Assembly: GCA_023634235.1 (NCBI GenBank) | Contig: JAMKCF010000013.1 | Coordinates: 16,059,705-16,123,704, forward strand | Reading direction: 5' to 3' | DNA length: 64,000 nt | From: Pisaster brevispinus | Taxonomy: Eukaryota > Echinodermata > Asteroidea > Forcipulatida > Asteriidae | Shown here: one piece after another, positions 11,301 through 21,880 of the stretch | Numbering within the stretch: the stretch's first letter is position 1 | Layout of the letters: each line of letters starts with the position of its first letter | The notes under the pieces: model-generated | Seen by the model: only the letters and a program-made list of their open reading frames with translations | The model's database searches: none | Told to the model about the DNA's origin: nothing | Made by a program: the position numbers and the translations under genes

Positions 11301-14300
11301 CAATTAAACAAACTGTTTAGAGACTTTGCAGTTCTGTATAATCATCACCATACGCCCAAACTGCTAATTTTGTTGATTTTTTGCCCTGTTATTTTCAGGA
11401 AAAATGTTTAAAAAATTAACAAAAATACCTGGTTTTGTTTTTTAGAATTGTACATTGTATGTTGACATGGGTAACGATGGAAAATGTCGCTTGGGTCCGA
11501 TACGTTTTCTTTGACCCTCTTGTTTGCGTGGAAGTAGGTCAAATCCTGCGGCCGTTTGTGGCCACTATGGGCATTACGGTACAAGCCACTTGCGGCCGCT
11601 ATGGTTTCTAAAGTGTTAATATAGAAATAATTTAATTGTAATTTAATTGACCTCTTGCACCAATCTCACACACACTTACTGCCTGCCATGCTCATCATTT
11701 TGGGAGTCAAATTTGTAACAATGTAAACGCCGTGTCGCCTAAAATGTGCGCACTACACTACACTGCGCATATATAACACACGGGGACCTTGACTCCTAAA
11801 ATGGCGCACCCAAGGCTGTTGTGAGGATCATGTCGGGTGAGTTGGTTCAATAGGTGATTTAACATTACATATACAAACAGAAGGTAACTCGCACTCAAAC
11901 TATGAACAAGAAGTTGCTGTATTGGGCACAACCCTTGGACAGCAACTATTTGTTACCTTTTGTTACTGTTGAACTATGTACATGTAATCACAGGGCTGTG
12001 AGAGTAACACATGGAATTGACATAAAGAAGATTGTCAACTAAATTTAAAACTTTCCCTTTCCTGATGGTATTTCTCTGTCTTGTAGCAGTCGATGCTGTA
12101 GTCGGGTCCCTGTTCTTTGAGTTTGAGTCACAGTTGTCCTAGTCCAAGTTCTCCACAATCACATCCAGTCCGAGTCCAAGTCCGAGTCCAAGTCTCCCCT
12201 GTTCAGCCTGAGTCCTTTAGGTCCATGTAAAGTTAGTTGCAATAATCATCGCAGTTGGTCCTCCCGATGGTCGTATGGAACATTTCTGCAATTTTTGTAA
12301 ATTTGTTTGTCATTTCTAGTGACCCTGACCAGGTTTGCCCTATATTCACTACTTATGAAAGTCAAGTTACATGTACATGTTTTAAAACCACAGGATTGAT
12401 TGATGTCCACTGTGTAATGAGTCAATTTATAACACTGAAATTATCTTTCCAAGAAAAAAACAAGAAACAAATTAATGGACAAACAATTTTTATTATTGTT
12501 CATCCCAAATTTACCCAATCAGTCCTTGTGGTTTATAACTTGATATTTGAAACAAAAAAGTTGCATCCCCTTAAGGTGATCCCCTGGCTGCTGCTTCCCA
12601 GCTCTATGGCAGTTTAAGGTTGTATGGCTACCAACTGGCCTCCCTAACAACAATATTGACAAAATAGAGAGAACCCCAACTAAGGGTATGTTCAGACAGC
12701 GTACTAAGTTAGACCCGAACCGGTTTAACTTTACGAGCAGCGGGGGGGGGGGGGGGCTGTCGTAAAAAATTGGTTCCCCTTGCGTTCAGACAGCACTGAG
12801 TTAAACCCGATACGGTTTATCTTCGGTTTTAAGAGGTCAAAGCAGACGCGACCCCATTACTCTAACATCCGGTTTATTCTCGGAAACCGCGCGCCGAGAT
12901 ACTGCTGCCGAGTGCCTGCTGACCGTATACCAGCGCGCTGTTGTGAGTTCAACCGGATGTGGTCTTTTTGATTCTGTCCACACACAGTGTTGAAAGATTA
13001 ACCCGAAGCGGTCTAAAGATAAACCCCCCAGCTCGACGGTCTAACTTTTTCCGGGTTAAACCCGATTCGGTCTAACTTTAGAACCGTTCAGACACACAGA
13101 GTTGAACTCGATCGGGTTGAATCATGAGTTAAACCGACTTTAGTACTGTGTCTGAACGACCTCATAGAGCTAGATAGCTTAGTTGGTCAAGCGCCGGCAC
13201 GTTGATCCGGAGGTCACAGTTTCAAGCCCCACTCAAGTACCTTTGTCTTCATTCAACCCAAATGGTTTTAAAATTTACCCAGTCAGTTTCTCTCATGGTT
13301 CATTAATGCTACATGTTGCATCTTAAACTTGAGTGTGATCAATGGCTAAATAGCAGTTTACGGTTGTATGACTTCCGACTGGCACCCCCTAACACTGATA
13401 TTTACAAAATAGGGAGGCTGCCAACACAGGGCTCGATGGCTCAGTTGGTAGAGCACTGGCACGTTTATCCAGAGCCCTGTGGCCGTTGGGAATGTCTGAC
13501 TGAAACGATGACTCATGCAAATAGCAGGATATTATATTTTCCTGTTCACTCTGCCACAAATCAAAAAGTTTTTCTGAGGACAATTTTTCTCCTTCCAGAC
13601 CAACTCCCCCTTCCCAAATGAAAAAAAAACAACCCCAGATTTAATTCTGACCTTTTTAACAACAATGTTAAAGATTTTTCTTTTCTGTCGGTACAAATTG
13701 AATTAGCATTTACACATGTATTGTGTGTCAAGTGACCATTTCTGTCACTAGTTTGTTGTGATGTATGGTAACTGGCTCATAATATGTAAATGAGTGGTAT
13801 AGTCATAGTCTATGTAGAGCTTTGCGTCATGGGGCCGAAGTGTCATATCCCAGGGTTACCTCTGTACTGAGTTAGACATGACCCCAAGATGTCGGCACTC
13901 AATCAGAAGCGACCCAACAACAAAGCAAGGCCAAGACTCGGTGTGCGCTTCTCCCAAGAAATCGAGTACTTCCCTCCTGACGTTATAGAGGGCGGGGAGG
14001 GTGTGTCCACGGACTGGCTTAAGGCAGAGTGGGCAAGGCAGATGGGGAGGGAGGGGTTTGTGGACATGCTGTCATGGATCTGTCATTTGTTGGAGATACA
14101 TCAACGTTTCTGTGATAGATTACATGTAGAGTGTGTGAGTAATAACGGGGTAATGTACATGTAGGTCATGTAGGTCTGGTAGCTTAAGCTTGGTTCATTC
14201 TTCCTGTGAATGCGAATGCGAAGCAAATTCTGGTGATGCAATAATCGATACGCGCTGCCCTTTTGTCACGCAAGAAAATTTGCTTGGCACCAAGCATTCA

Positions 14301-17300
14301 TAGGAAGTATGAACCGGGCTTTAGGCATGATATTCTTTCTACTTTAGTCTAATTTCCAATATTTTTGCCCTTGCCGAAATGAGAAATTTCAGACTTTTAT
14401 CTGAATTTAGACTCTTCAATGTGAAAAGAAAAATAGCTGCTACAATGTATTTTCTCTATGTTTAAATAAATTCTGCTCTTTTATCTGCTTCTTTTGTGAT
14501 GAGGATACTGTTTCCAAAAGCTTCTTGAAATCTATAACTCCAGGTGTAACCAGTAGGTGGGAATGCTATCATTTTAACATGCCTCTTAAAATTTAGAGCA
14601 TAGTTTCAGACATTTTTGTCAGTGATGACTCTCACACCTGTCTTGGTAATCACCCTGGGAAAAAAGGTGTAATTTTCATCTGACATTTACTTGTTATAAA
14701 GATGGTAATGGTAGTAAGTATTGTGTGAAATTATTTCACCTGAAATGCCCTCGTTGATTAGAAATCAATACAAACATTGGGATGTGAGTAATGGTTAATG
14801 CATGAATTATTTCTGAAGATTGGTGTCCAATTGCGAATGCTTCGGCCAGATAAGCGGTTTGTACCCATTGTCACCTCGCTGAACGTGAAAGGAAATACAT
14901 GCACCGTGTCAGGTTTTCTCAACAAGTAGACACTGTATTCAGCCGAAACTTTCACGTGTGACTTTTATCGTATCTTTCTTTATAATTTTGCGAATAAATC
15001 AGCATCACGTTGACAAAAACCAATCTATGACCCTACCTTCAAGAGTTCGTTGAACACTGGATGCTTCGAAACCATAATGACTAAATTAATTGTCTGATTT
15101 TTTTCTCAGGGTATTACAGCCATGGAGCAGTTGGACCTTGACTCCCCTGATGCAGACCCCTTCAGCCCCGGTGGTGGCGCTGCCGCCGCTACCACACCGG
15201 ACCCATTTGCCCCGGCTACATCATCCCCTCCACTACAGCCCCCTCCACCACTACGTCCCCCTCAGGCTGCACCCCGTGCCGCCCCTCGGCAGGCCCCTGT
15301 CCCTGCCCCTGCCCCTGCCCCTGCAGCTGCCCCAGTGCAGCCTGCACCCTCTGCAGATCTCTTTGGAGAAGTTCAGGTATTATTTGTTTCTTAAGCAAAC
15401 ATTTTCACTCTAAAGACTGTGTTTAAGGAAAATATTCTCACTTATTGGCTTTTTGGGCTATCCTTGGATAATTTTGTGCTATTTTTCTTTGTTGTTGTCT
15501 ACTTTCCTTTATTTGTTTCCATTGTTACCGTCCTTTGTTAATGTATTTATGCCATATTCTTTCTGTTTTTTTATCCGATTAAATTCAAATCTGATAAAAT
15601 TTAAAAGTGCGCAAACCCAACATTATGGTTTATATTTTCTATTAAACAAAAATTCCTAGGATGCAAGATTTGTTCAAGCAGGGCTCCATACAAATTTGCA
15701 ACTTTAAAGATATCTTCTGTACAGGACAGAAATTCTGTTTTAATTTCAACATTGACTGCTTTGGCAATTTTGAATAATAAAAAATTGAAACATGTAACTA
15801 TACAAGTTGAGAGATGTCAGTAGTGCCATGTGGTGAAAAAAAAAACGCAAGATTATTGAGGAAAAAAAACACCTAAAAGTTGTTATTTAAAAACCTACTT
15901 TAACAAAATCAACATCATTGTTCTTTTAATATCTAGGAAGGTTAAAGATTGCATAATTATTTCATATAATTGAGACAAACCCAATTAAAATGGTTTCATA
16001 ATGTAAACAAATGCTGCATTTTGATCAGTGTCATGCTAAAATTTATTAAAAAATGCATTTGTGTAATTCCTGGGGCAACTCCCGCACATAAGGGTGAAAT
16101 TTTCAAACTTTTTCCAAGAGGCAAACTTCATTACTGCCATTAAGAAACCCTCTATGCTGACTCTACTATCACTATCTTTTTTTATCCAGGTATTAGCTGC
16201 CCCTGCAGGCTCTGCCAAACCTTCTGACGACCTCTTCAAGGAGTTTAAGGATACCTTTAGTGCCCCGCCCCAGCCTGCTCCAGCAGCTACAAATCCATTT
16301 GGAGGAGGGATGGGCGGATTTGGCATGTCACAACCTGGTATGGGTGGGTTCCAGCAGCAGCCATTCAGCCAGGCGCCCATGGGGATGGGCATGGGCCAAG
16401 CGTCAATGGGAATGGGCCAACCATCTATGGGTTTCGGGCAAGCACCGATGGGCATGGGGCAAGCACCCATGGGCATGGGGCAGGCACCTGCGGGGATGGG
16501 GCAGGCACCCGCGGGGATGCAGCAGCAGCAACAACAACAACAACATGATCTCTTCGGCGGCACTTCTACCACCACAGCCAACTCCTTTGATGCTTTTACC
16601 CTCCAGCCTCAGCAGGTCCACCCTAAGCCAGTCGAGAGGAATGGGCAAGCCAAGAAGCCGGACCCTTTTGGTTCTATCGGTCTTCTGGGACAAGGCGTGG
16701 AGACCAAGGACCCCAAGAAGAAAGACCCATTTGCAGGATTTAAGATGGCTAAGCCCGGTGAGGTCAAAGTTCCTGAATTCAACCCAGGGGCAGCACCTAA
16801 TGGAGCGAGTAACAACACAGCTTCGGGTAATTTACCTCCAATGTCACTCGATCTCACAAAAACATTTGACATCACTGACGATTTCAGCCTGCCCTCTCCT
16901 CAAGGCCCACCACCGCCTTTGCCAGCAGAAATCCTAAGCCAGAATATAGGTATCAGTTTAAATTTGGATGATGTCGGGGATGTTCCTCCTCCCCCTCCGC
17001 GGAGATCTAGAAGTAGCCTGTCTGCCTCCGAGGGCACTTCTCCACTTCCGATACCGCCTCGTGTCAAATCTCATTCCTTTGCGTCCCCTAACCTGTCTGT
17101 AGACTCTGAGGGAGACCAATTAAGAACTAGCCCAGTAACTGCTAACACTATAACAGCACCTTCCCTAACAAGAAACCCTTCCTCACTACCCTCCAACCTG
17201 GCTTCGTTAGACATTGACAATAACCTGCATGGCACTGACGAGGGCCCAGTTAACTCCATTTCGGATCTCGCTTCAACTCATTCGAATAGCACGGGGAATC

Positions 17301-18085
17301 TGTCCTCTCCAGGACGAGAGCAGAGTCCCCCTGTTATCCGTAACCTAACTGCGGAAAATGCCATCCCAACTCCTCACACGTCATTAGCTTCACCCACAGG
17401 CACAACAGATACCTCTTCCCCGACACTGTCAAACTCATTACCCTCTTCACCTCAACGGACATCCCAATCTTCCTGCCATAATACAACAACATCATCGGCA
17501 CAAGTGAGCATCGCCAAGAACATTGACTCTTCCAGGATGGCATCCCGACTCGATGCTCCTCTTTTAGACACAAACAAATCAATCGACATTCTCTCCAGCT
17601 CAGCACCGGTACCAGACTCTTTTCTCATGCATCGTCGCGCTCACAATCATATGACCACCTCCTCGTCTAATCCCTCTCTTAGCAAGCTTGCTGCCGTCCC
17701 GATCATCCCTGTTGCTGATGACCCTTTTGCAGATGATCCCTTCCTGAGAGGGTCGCCCACTGTCAAGAAGGTCTTTGTCTTGCCGCAAAAGACTGGGCCT
17801 CAGGCCGAGACTGTCTCAAACCCAACATGCATTGCAACCTCAATCATGACGTCATCTGCATCATTTTCATCACCATCTTCATCATCATCTTCCACGTACC
17901 ACAGAACTTTTGCCACAGTTAACACGGCTCACCAATCCAATGGTAGTAATGATATTTCTGGTGTACGGACAGATCCCTTTGGACTTGGCGATGTGAAGAT
18001 AGGACAGAAACCTGCCGGCAGTCAACCCCTCTTTGATGACTCTCCGTTTGGTGCCTTTGATTTTGGTAATCCTAGTAACAAATGA
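5344..18085 (+). CDS. DAB2: Disabled-family clathrin adaptor (DAB1/DAB2 ortholog), 8 coding exons
   Basis: Exons: 5344-5362 (exon begins at 5309), 6628-6749, 7757-7846, 8353-8484, 9568-9747, 10674-10766, 15110-15376, 16190-18085. All junctions are GT-AG and in phase, giving about 932 residues. Residues 13 to about 150 form a PTB domain of the Disabled type: [72 protein letters not shown] and [10 protein letters not shown] all align with DAB1/DAB2. In that family the PTB binds FxNPxY tails and phosphoinositides. The long tail has one NPF (about 336), repeated DPF motifs (about 459, 480 and near the C-terminus), proline runs and a Gly-Met-Gln repeat, as expected for AP-2, EH-domain and SH3 partners in endocytosis. 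The start at MSNKKR has A at -3, but the frame stays open upstream, so the N-terminus may be longer. Invertebrates often have a single Dab, so the DAB2 symbol is a nearest choice. Confidence 0.9.
5462..5700 (+). mobile_element. tRNA-derived SINE, family A
   Basis: A tRNA-like head has an A box (GCTCAGTTGGTAGAGCG) and a B box (GGTTCAAACCT). It is followed by the family tail (TTTTTCTTTGTTCAAC, TTACC..GTCAGTTTCCCTTG, CCCCTTAAGGTGATCCC). The acceptor-stem ends do not pair like a true tRNA, so this is a SINE. It lies in a Disabled intron. Confidence 0.75.
5745..5960 (+). mobile_element. LINE 3' end remnant
   Basis: It shares ACTTACCTCTTCACATTC, CTCTCTTCAGATTTTCAAGG and the tail through the tandem-T/ATT end with the copy at 25005-25235. 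In that copy the frame reads like the end of a non-LTR ORF2 (WNNLPLHI, then [16 protein letters not shown]). It is strongly 5'-truncated. Confidence 0.6.
6985..7395 (+). mobile_element. SINE family A, head-to-tail unit
   Basis: A tail module (6990-7200, with CCTTAAGGTGATCCCC and GGCACCCCTGAACAAA) runs directly into a tRNA-like head (7211 onward, GGATAGCTCAGTTGGTAGAGCGCC), which is followed by a second tail. The 18-nt phrase GAGGTCGTTAGTTCAAGT is duplicated at the B box. The order tail-head-tail implies a tandem arrangement of units. Confidence 0.7.
8515..8668 (+). mobile_element. SINE family B, 3' part
   Basis: It begins 31 bases after the 3' end of a Disabled exon. It contains GTTTCTGGTTCACGTAGCAA, CCTTGTTTACAGG, CCTCAGGCTTGCGAGCTACA and GATGAGGCATCCTTGG, which recur at 40320-40430 and 52590-52700. 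The tRNA-like head is absent, so this copy is 5'-truncated. Confidence 0.7.
8869..8932. repeat. Short tandem repeat, three units
   Basis: TACCCATAGCAACCAAT occurs three times with a spacing of 24-29 bases, the last ending in CAACAG. It is a small intronic array. Confidence 0.7.
9128..9465 (-). mobile_element. TTAA-type MITE, decayed copy
   Basis: The right end reads AAAAGTATACCCTGCCTTTAA, which matches the end near 53905-53928 (GGTATACTTTGCCTTTAA). Internal phrases (TGACCAATTGAGCCCAAAA, CACCAAGTGAGGATACTG, CTTTGAAGTAATGTAGT) are of a kind I associate with abundant echinoderm MITEs. The left end is degraded. Confidence 0.5.
9808..10077 (+). mobile_element. tRNA-derived SINE, family C
   Basis: The tRNA-like head has GGTTGGTGTAGTGGTA (A box) and CCCGGTTCGAATC (B box). 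Its body contains GGATTGGGTTTTCAGTCCCT, GGGGTTTTCCTCCCACATC and TTCTGAGAGTCCTTGGCTTC. Further copies lie at 19875-20025 and 30868-31065. Confidence 0.75.
10190..10570. mobile_element. DNA-transposon-like remnant (GCGGCTTAT...ATACGGTA)
   Basis: GCGGCTTATTTTACGGG and a terminal AATACGGTAC resemble ends of DNA transposons seen widely in animals. The phrase GAGCCTCCAATTGGGG / GAGGCTCTACACGC suggests an internal inverted arrangement. No transposase frame is present. Confidence 0.35.
10794..11156. mobile_element. Long-TIR MITE (AAGTCATTTGCGAG family), copy 1
   Basis: The left end AGTCATTTGCGAGTTAGATT and the right end AATCTAACTCACAAATGGCTT are inverted. Complementarity continues through TCTGGTACAGT/ATTGTACCAGA, CTTGCTTAGTCACA/TGTGACTAAGCAAG and GAATTCCTCAGACTAT/ATAGTCTGAGGAATTC, so each arm is about 90 bp. 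Other copies are at 32731-33095 and 54577-54877. It sits 28 bases after a Disabled exon. Confidence 0.85.
12478..13470 (+). mobile_element. SINE family A array split by a MITE
   Basis: The tail module at 12500-12685 (GCATCCCCTTAAGGTGATCC, TATTGACAAAATAGAGAGA) should run directly into a tRNA-like head. The head instead appears at 13165 (GAGCTAGATAGCTTAGTTGG) after a foreign block at 12686-13165. A second tail and another head (13434, GGCTCAGTTGGTAGAGCAC) follow. Confidence 0.65.
12686..13165. mobile_element. GTTCAGACA MITE inserted in a SINE
   Basis: The ends are inverted: GGTATGTTCAGACAGCGTAC on the left and TACTGTGTCTGAACGACCTC on the right. The interior is GC-rich, with repeated TTAAACCCGATNCGGT and its complement and a run of 14 G near 12743. 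There is no transposase frame. Confidence 0.65.
13889..14134 (+). CDS. Candidate first coding exon, unknown protein
   Basis: An 82-codon open frame starts at ATG 13889, with an in-frame stop upstream at 13868, and ends at a strong donor (TGT|GTGAGT) in phase 0. The translation is non-repetitive and soluble-looking, with [17 protein letters not shown] near the start and [21 protein letters not shown] in the middle. GVRFS resembles the RVxF docking motif for PP1, but that motif is common by chance. I do not recognise the family. The frame lies in the 4.3-kb Disabled intron on the same strand, and its phase-0 donor could splice to 15110 to give a Disabled isoform without the PTB domain. A nested gene is the alternative. 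Confidence 0.35.
14380..14640. repeat. Interspersed repeat, uninterrupted copy
   Basis: It matches the outer parts of the repeat at 3820-4240 (GAAATTTCAGACTTTTATCT, GAGGATACTGTTTCC, CTTGAAATCTATAACTCCAG, TGACTCTCA) but lacks the 145-bp middle block. A shorter relative is at 53318-53450. Confidence 0.65.
14758..15045 (-). mobile_element. MITE-like repeat (CAGTGTCTACTTG family), inverted copy
   Basis: The reverse complement matches 18380-18792 and 34384-34812: GTGTCTACTTG, GCGAGGTGACAATGGGTACA and ATTCATGCAT phrases occur in the same order. It lies just before a Disabled exon. Confidence 0.65.
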
Positions 18086-18862
18086 GTTGTAAGTATTGTT
18101 TGTGTATATCTGAGTTCTACTGAAGTCTTCCACGGTTTGCCCTTAACTTTTTTAGTAAACTGACCAGCAGCACCAGTTATCATTTAACTAATCTGTCAGC
18201 TTTTTCACTAGTTAGTGATTCAAGAAATAGGGATGCTTTTCAACACTGAACTAGCCAGCCGGACCACTTGGAGAGAACTTTGACTGGTCCTCGGGTGTTT
18301 TAACTGGCATTTAGCCAGCAAACACTGTTATGGGAGAACGCTGTCTTTGTAATTTTTTGTCTCGGCCGCTGCCTAAAGTTGGGGTCATAAATTGTTATTT
18401 GTCAAAGTAATGCTGATTTATTAGGCAAAAAAAAAAAAAAAAATGCAACAAATGTCACATGTGAAAGTGTCAGCTGAATACAGTGTCTACTTGCTGAGAA
18501 AACAGCAAAAAACTGTCCCAGTATTTTCTCACGAACGGCGAATCCATCCACCTTTAGCGAGGTGACAGCGGGTACCAATCACATCTCTGGCCGCTGCATT
18601 CACAAACGGAAACCAACCCTCAGAAATCTGGGAAACGATTCATGCATGAATCGTTTCTCAGCTATTCAAATGTTTTTTGGGTGAAAAATTATGCAAACCA
18701 TATTACTTCAAAGGGAATCCTTTCTCAAAACTGTTTATACTATCAACAGCTTGCAGTGCTTCGCACCAAGTCAGTTTTTATGGTTATTAATTTCATATAA
18801 CCTATAATTTCATATAACATATAACCTCACCAACATGTATTTCTTATTTCCTATTCCCTAGG
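18086..18862 (+). other. Possible 3'UTR intron of the Disabled gene
   Basis: Five bases after the TGA codon there is a near-consensus donor (GTAAGTATT at 18090). A good acceptor (CTATTCCCTAG) ends at 18861. A spliced 3' UTR is therefore possible. The stop would lie only a few bases upstream of the junction, so nonsense-mediated decay is not expected. AATAAA at about 19681 is one candidate polyadenylation signal. All of this is inferred from signals only. Confidence 0.35.
18380..18792 (+). mobile_element. MITE-like repeat (CAGTGTCTACTTG family), copy 2
   Basis: It is collinear with 34384-34812: GGGTCATA at the start, GAATACAGTGTCTACTTGC, CATCTCTGGCC, CCAACCCTCAGAAATCTG, and AAGGGAATCCTTTCTCAAAA near the end. 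A perfect 20-bp palindrome, ACGATTCATGCATGAATCGT, lies in the middle. Confidence 0.75.
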
Positions 18863-20260
18863 CATCTTCAAGATCCTGAATGGCTGGTATACATTACAGG
18901 TGCCTCACGGATCAATGCATTTATACCTTACCACAGTGTAGTTGTAAACAAGCACACAAAGATATTAAATCTTTGCATACAGTTTTGGATTTTTAACTAA
19001 AGCTGACGCAACTCTTTTTTGATTTCTTGAAGGGAAAATATGTTTCTCTAAATAGTGAGATTTTAAACTCGATATGAAACAAATTTGTATTATTTTTTTT
19101 TTAAATATCAGTATTATGCTTTTTGACTGCTGGAAAAGATCTATTTAGGTTTTACAAACTTAGTATTGGTTAAATGAAAAATTTAAATTGTCAATTATCT
19201 TCCCAATTAATGTTGTTCCAGTTTTATAAAAGTGAGTGTGCTATGTTGTTGCTGACTGAAGCTATAGGGCCTTTTGGTTTGCCAGCAGATATTTCATCAA
19301 AATGTACATCACGACCTTAATCTACCTTTATCTTAACCCTGTGCTTAGGCTTGTGATATTATTATACAAATATTTGAATGCATCTTCGTGCATTCTCACA
19401 GAATATAATCACGAGGTGAAATCTGGACTATTCCATTCCATTTTACGAGGCAAAGCCAGGTGAAATGGAAAAGCCGGATTTTAGTGAGTATATTATGCGA
19501 CAATGCACAAACGAGCTTGTCGACCAAGACACAACCTTGCCTTGTTTAGATGAACGAGCAGGAGTGATTGTTTTTGGAACAACGCTGAAAATTATGCATT
19601 GAAAAATCAATATACCTGTGCTATATTTATTTCCATATAGGACAGTTACAATTTTTACGCTGTGGCAGTATTACGTGGCAAAATAAAGGATGACACGTTA
19701 TGCATGTTCAACCAATCAAATAACAAGGATCTACGTGCGAGTTATATAACAAACAAAAAAAGTTCTTTGTATGACTCATTCAGATGCTTGATTACATTCT
19801 AATATATGAGATGACAAAAACAGTCCACATAACCCTGTGAGACAAAGGTCACAAAATTTAGGTCATTCTGGCATTTGGGTTGGCAGGGTGGGATCTTTCC
19901 TCGCCTTCTACCTCTAGGACCCGGGTTCAAATCTCATGGAGGGCATTGTGTGGCTAGTGTAGTGATTAAGTTTGCTTTTCTGAGAATCCTTGGCTTCACA
20001 ACCCGAATTAATGAATAAATGTTATTATCTGGACACCAGTTAAAACACAATGTAGTTATCACGGAAGTCAACTCATATTGGTCAGAAACTGGGTCAAGTG
20101 GAGGAAGATTTATTTGTAAATAATTTTTTATTTTATAAAATTATCAAAGTAATTAATAAAACAACAACCTCTCATAGGAAAATGCTCACTTAAAATTACT
20201 TGAAATTCTTTCTTCAGAAACATCCACATTTTGGCTATTGTATGAATTGTGTTTGCATGC
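18863..20260. other. Downstream flank of DAB, mostly unassigned
   Basis: AT-rich sequence. It contains a truncated SINE family C copy at 19875-20025 (CCTCTAGGACCCGGGTTCAA, CTTTTCTGAGAATCCTTGGC) and otherwise nothing recognised. It probably includes the real transcript end of the Disabled gene. Confidence 0.4.
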
Positions 20261-20626
20261 TTAAAAGTATTATACAGGATTGGTAAGGATAAAAAAAACA
20301 CCAACTTAAGTCTGAAAGCCTATTGATTATGAAACTCGTACTAGAACCGTTTTTTTCTGTTAAATATTTTCATCTGAAATGAAGTCATATTCAACAAAAC
20401 TGTACCTGAAAACATATAAAAACCCAAGAGCTGATTTGGGTTTTTACAACCAATAATAAGGACATTGTGTTTACATTTTGAAAACTGTGTATGGTTTTTC
20501 AGTATTTTCTGCTCACTCAAACAACGGATTAAGCCCAAATTCAGGTTTGTGTAAATGGTTGATCACACAAAACATGAAAACTGTCTGTGCCCATTTTGTC
20601 AGCTCTACCAATCCTGTATAATTTGA
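20261..20626. mobile_element. TTAA MITE (AGGTATTATACAGG family), copy 1
   Basis: TTAA is followed by AAGTATTATACAGGATTGGT. The right end is ACCAATCCTGTATAATTTG. The body contains GATTATGAAACTCGTACTAG, GGACATTGTGTTTACATT and GTAAATGGTTGATCACACAA, shared with copies at 33294, 35282, 41688, 48510 (inverted) and 61989. Confidence 0.85.
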
Positions 20627-21074
20627 ACTCGTTTCCCCTTTAATATATTAAAAAAAGCATTCTGAAGTAACAGAAAATCGTAACCTACAGTAATAAGTAT
20701 ATATCAGCACTTCTAACATGCTTTGTTGCTTTCTATACAGTTCTGAAATTATCACTGTTAAGTTTTCAGTTGCATGCTGCCATTTTTGTTGCCAATGATT
20801 TGGTGGAAAAATTTTGTCATGTCTTCCAAAATGATCGTCACACATAAAGTGGACTTTTTTTATACCAGCGTAATGTTTTAGTATGTGGTAAACTTTGTAA
20901 GTGTTGCCCAGTTAATACAATAGGTTTGATACAAAAACTTAATCATCATTAATTATAATCGCTTCATAAAATCTTGTATTTTAGCTTGCTGCATCAGTAT
21001 CTCTGTGACGTACTTCTGCTGGGAGAAACATGACCTTGTGAAGATGTCATTTCTTTCACAAATTTGTTGTTTTG
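20627..21074. other. Intergenic, nothing recognised
   Basis: AT-rich sequence without coding character or recognisable repeat ends. Confidence 0.4.
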
Positions 21075-21590
21075 ATGCAGCCTCGCTACCATGGGCAACG
21101 CGCCGTTTCAACACCTTTCATCACTAACCTCTGGAAGGAAAGCACTGAATAACAATGCTGATTGGCTGCTAAAAGTGACTGCTTTGCGCGCACACTCGTT
21201 TAAAACTTTCGAGTACTTGTAGGGTGCTTACAAAGTCAAAATCAAAGTCAAAATGCGCAGTTTTTGCCGCAACCCACTTCAAATGAGTCATTTTTTTACA
21301 CGGCAGTTAGACATGTCACAAGATCAAAGAAGAATGTGAGGGGACCAGTTGCTCTATTACTTGATGCCTCTTTCGTTAGCGTGCTCTGTGTACGTCTCTA
21401 ACACAGAATGGATCTACCACAGGACTAATTAAAATATCCAATATATTTGGATATTTAAAAGTCACACTTCCAGGGGTTATGATCGAGCAAGGCATTCTGG
21501 GGGGAAATGGCATGGTGAAAACGTACGACATTGGGAACGAGGTTGGTTTCGATGCAACAAACTTCCCTAGGGTCAAGATGGAAGAATTTC
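21075..21590. repeat. 500-bp interspersed repeat, orientation 1
   Basis: The reverse complement matches 47500-47998 nearly end to end: CCAGAATGCC, ATCATAACCCCTGGAAGT, ATATTGGATATTTTAATTAG, GATCCATTCTGTG and GCCCATGGTAGCGAGGCTG. No protein is encoded. Confidence 0.75.
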
Positions 21591-21654
21591 AAAGGGAACA
21601 ATGAATCAAGATGGTAAAGGAGTTGTACATGAGTTTTACAGTCCGGAGCTACTG

Positions 21655-21880
21655 TCTCTGAGCTGAATGCAGAGCTGCCAACTCTCCCTGATTCTGTAGA
21701 AAGTTCTCTTAAAATAAAGCAATCTTTTCATGTTCTGATAAAAGAAATTGAAAAGCTCTCTGATTAAGGAAAAATTTTCCCCATTATGGTGATTGTAATT
21801 CTGAATATCTCCCTGACTGTTGTACAAAATCTGCCAGATTGCAAGATGCAAATATTGGCAGCTCTGTGAATGTGATACAC
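21655..21880. mobile_element. MITE with GCAGAGCTGCCAAC termini, copy 1
   Basis: The left end GCAGAGCTGCCAACTCTCCC and the right end ATATTGGCAGCTCTGTG are inverted. The internal phrases CTCCCTGA and TTGTACAAAA, with TTGCAAGATGCAAATATTGG, recur at 62595-62795. Confidence 0.7.

Noticed and set aside
12255..12617. 120-codon plus-strand frame
   Set aside because: Its second half is SINE family A tail sequence, and the first half has no coding character.
16036..16581. 181-codon minus-strand frame with Cys and Pro-Ile-Gly runs
   Set aside because: It is the antisense shadow of the Gly-Met-Gln and poly-Gln repeat in the Disabled exon. The composition is explained by that repeat.
16260..16937. 225-codon plus-strand frame overlapping the Disabled exon
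   Set aside because: Out-of-frame reading of the same repeat-rich exon. Tryptophan-rich low complexity, no homology.
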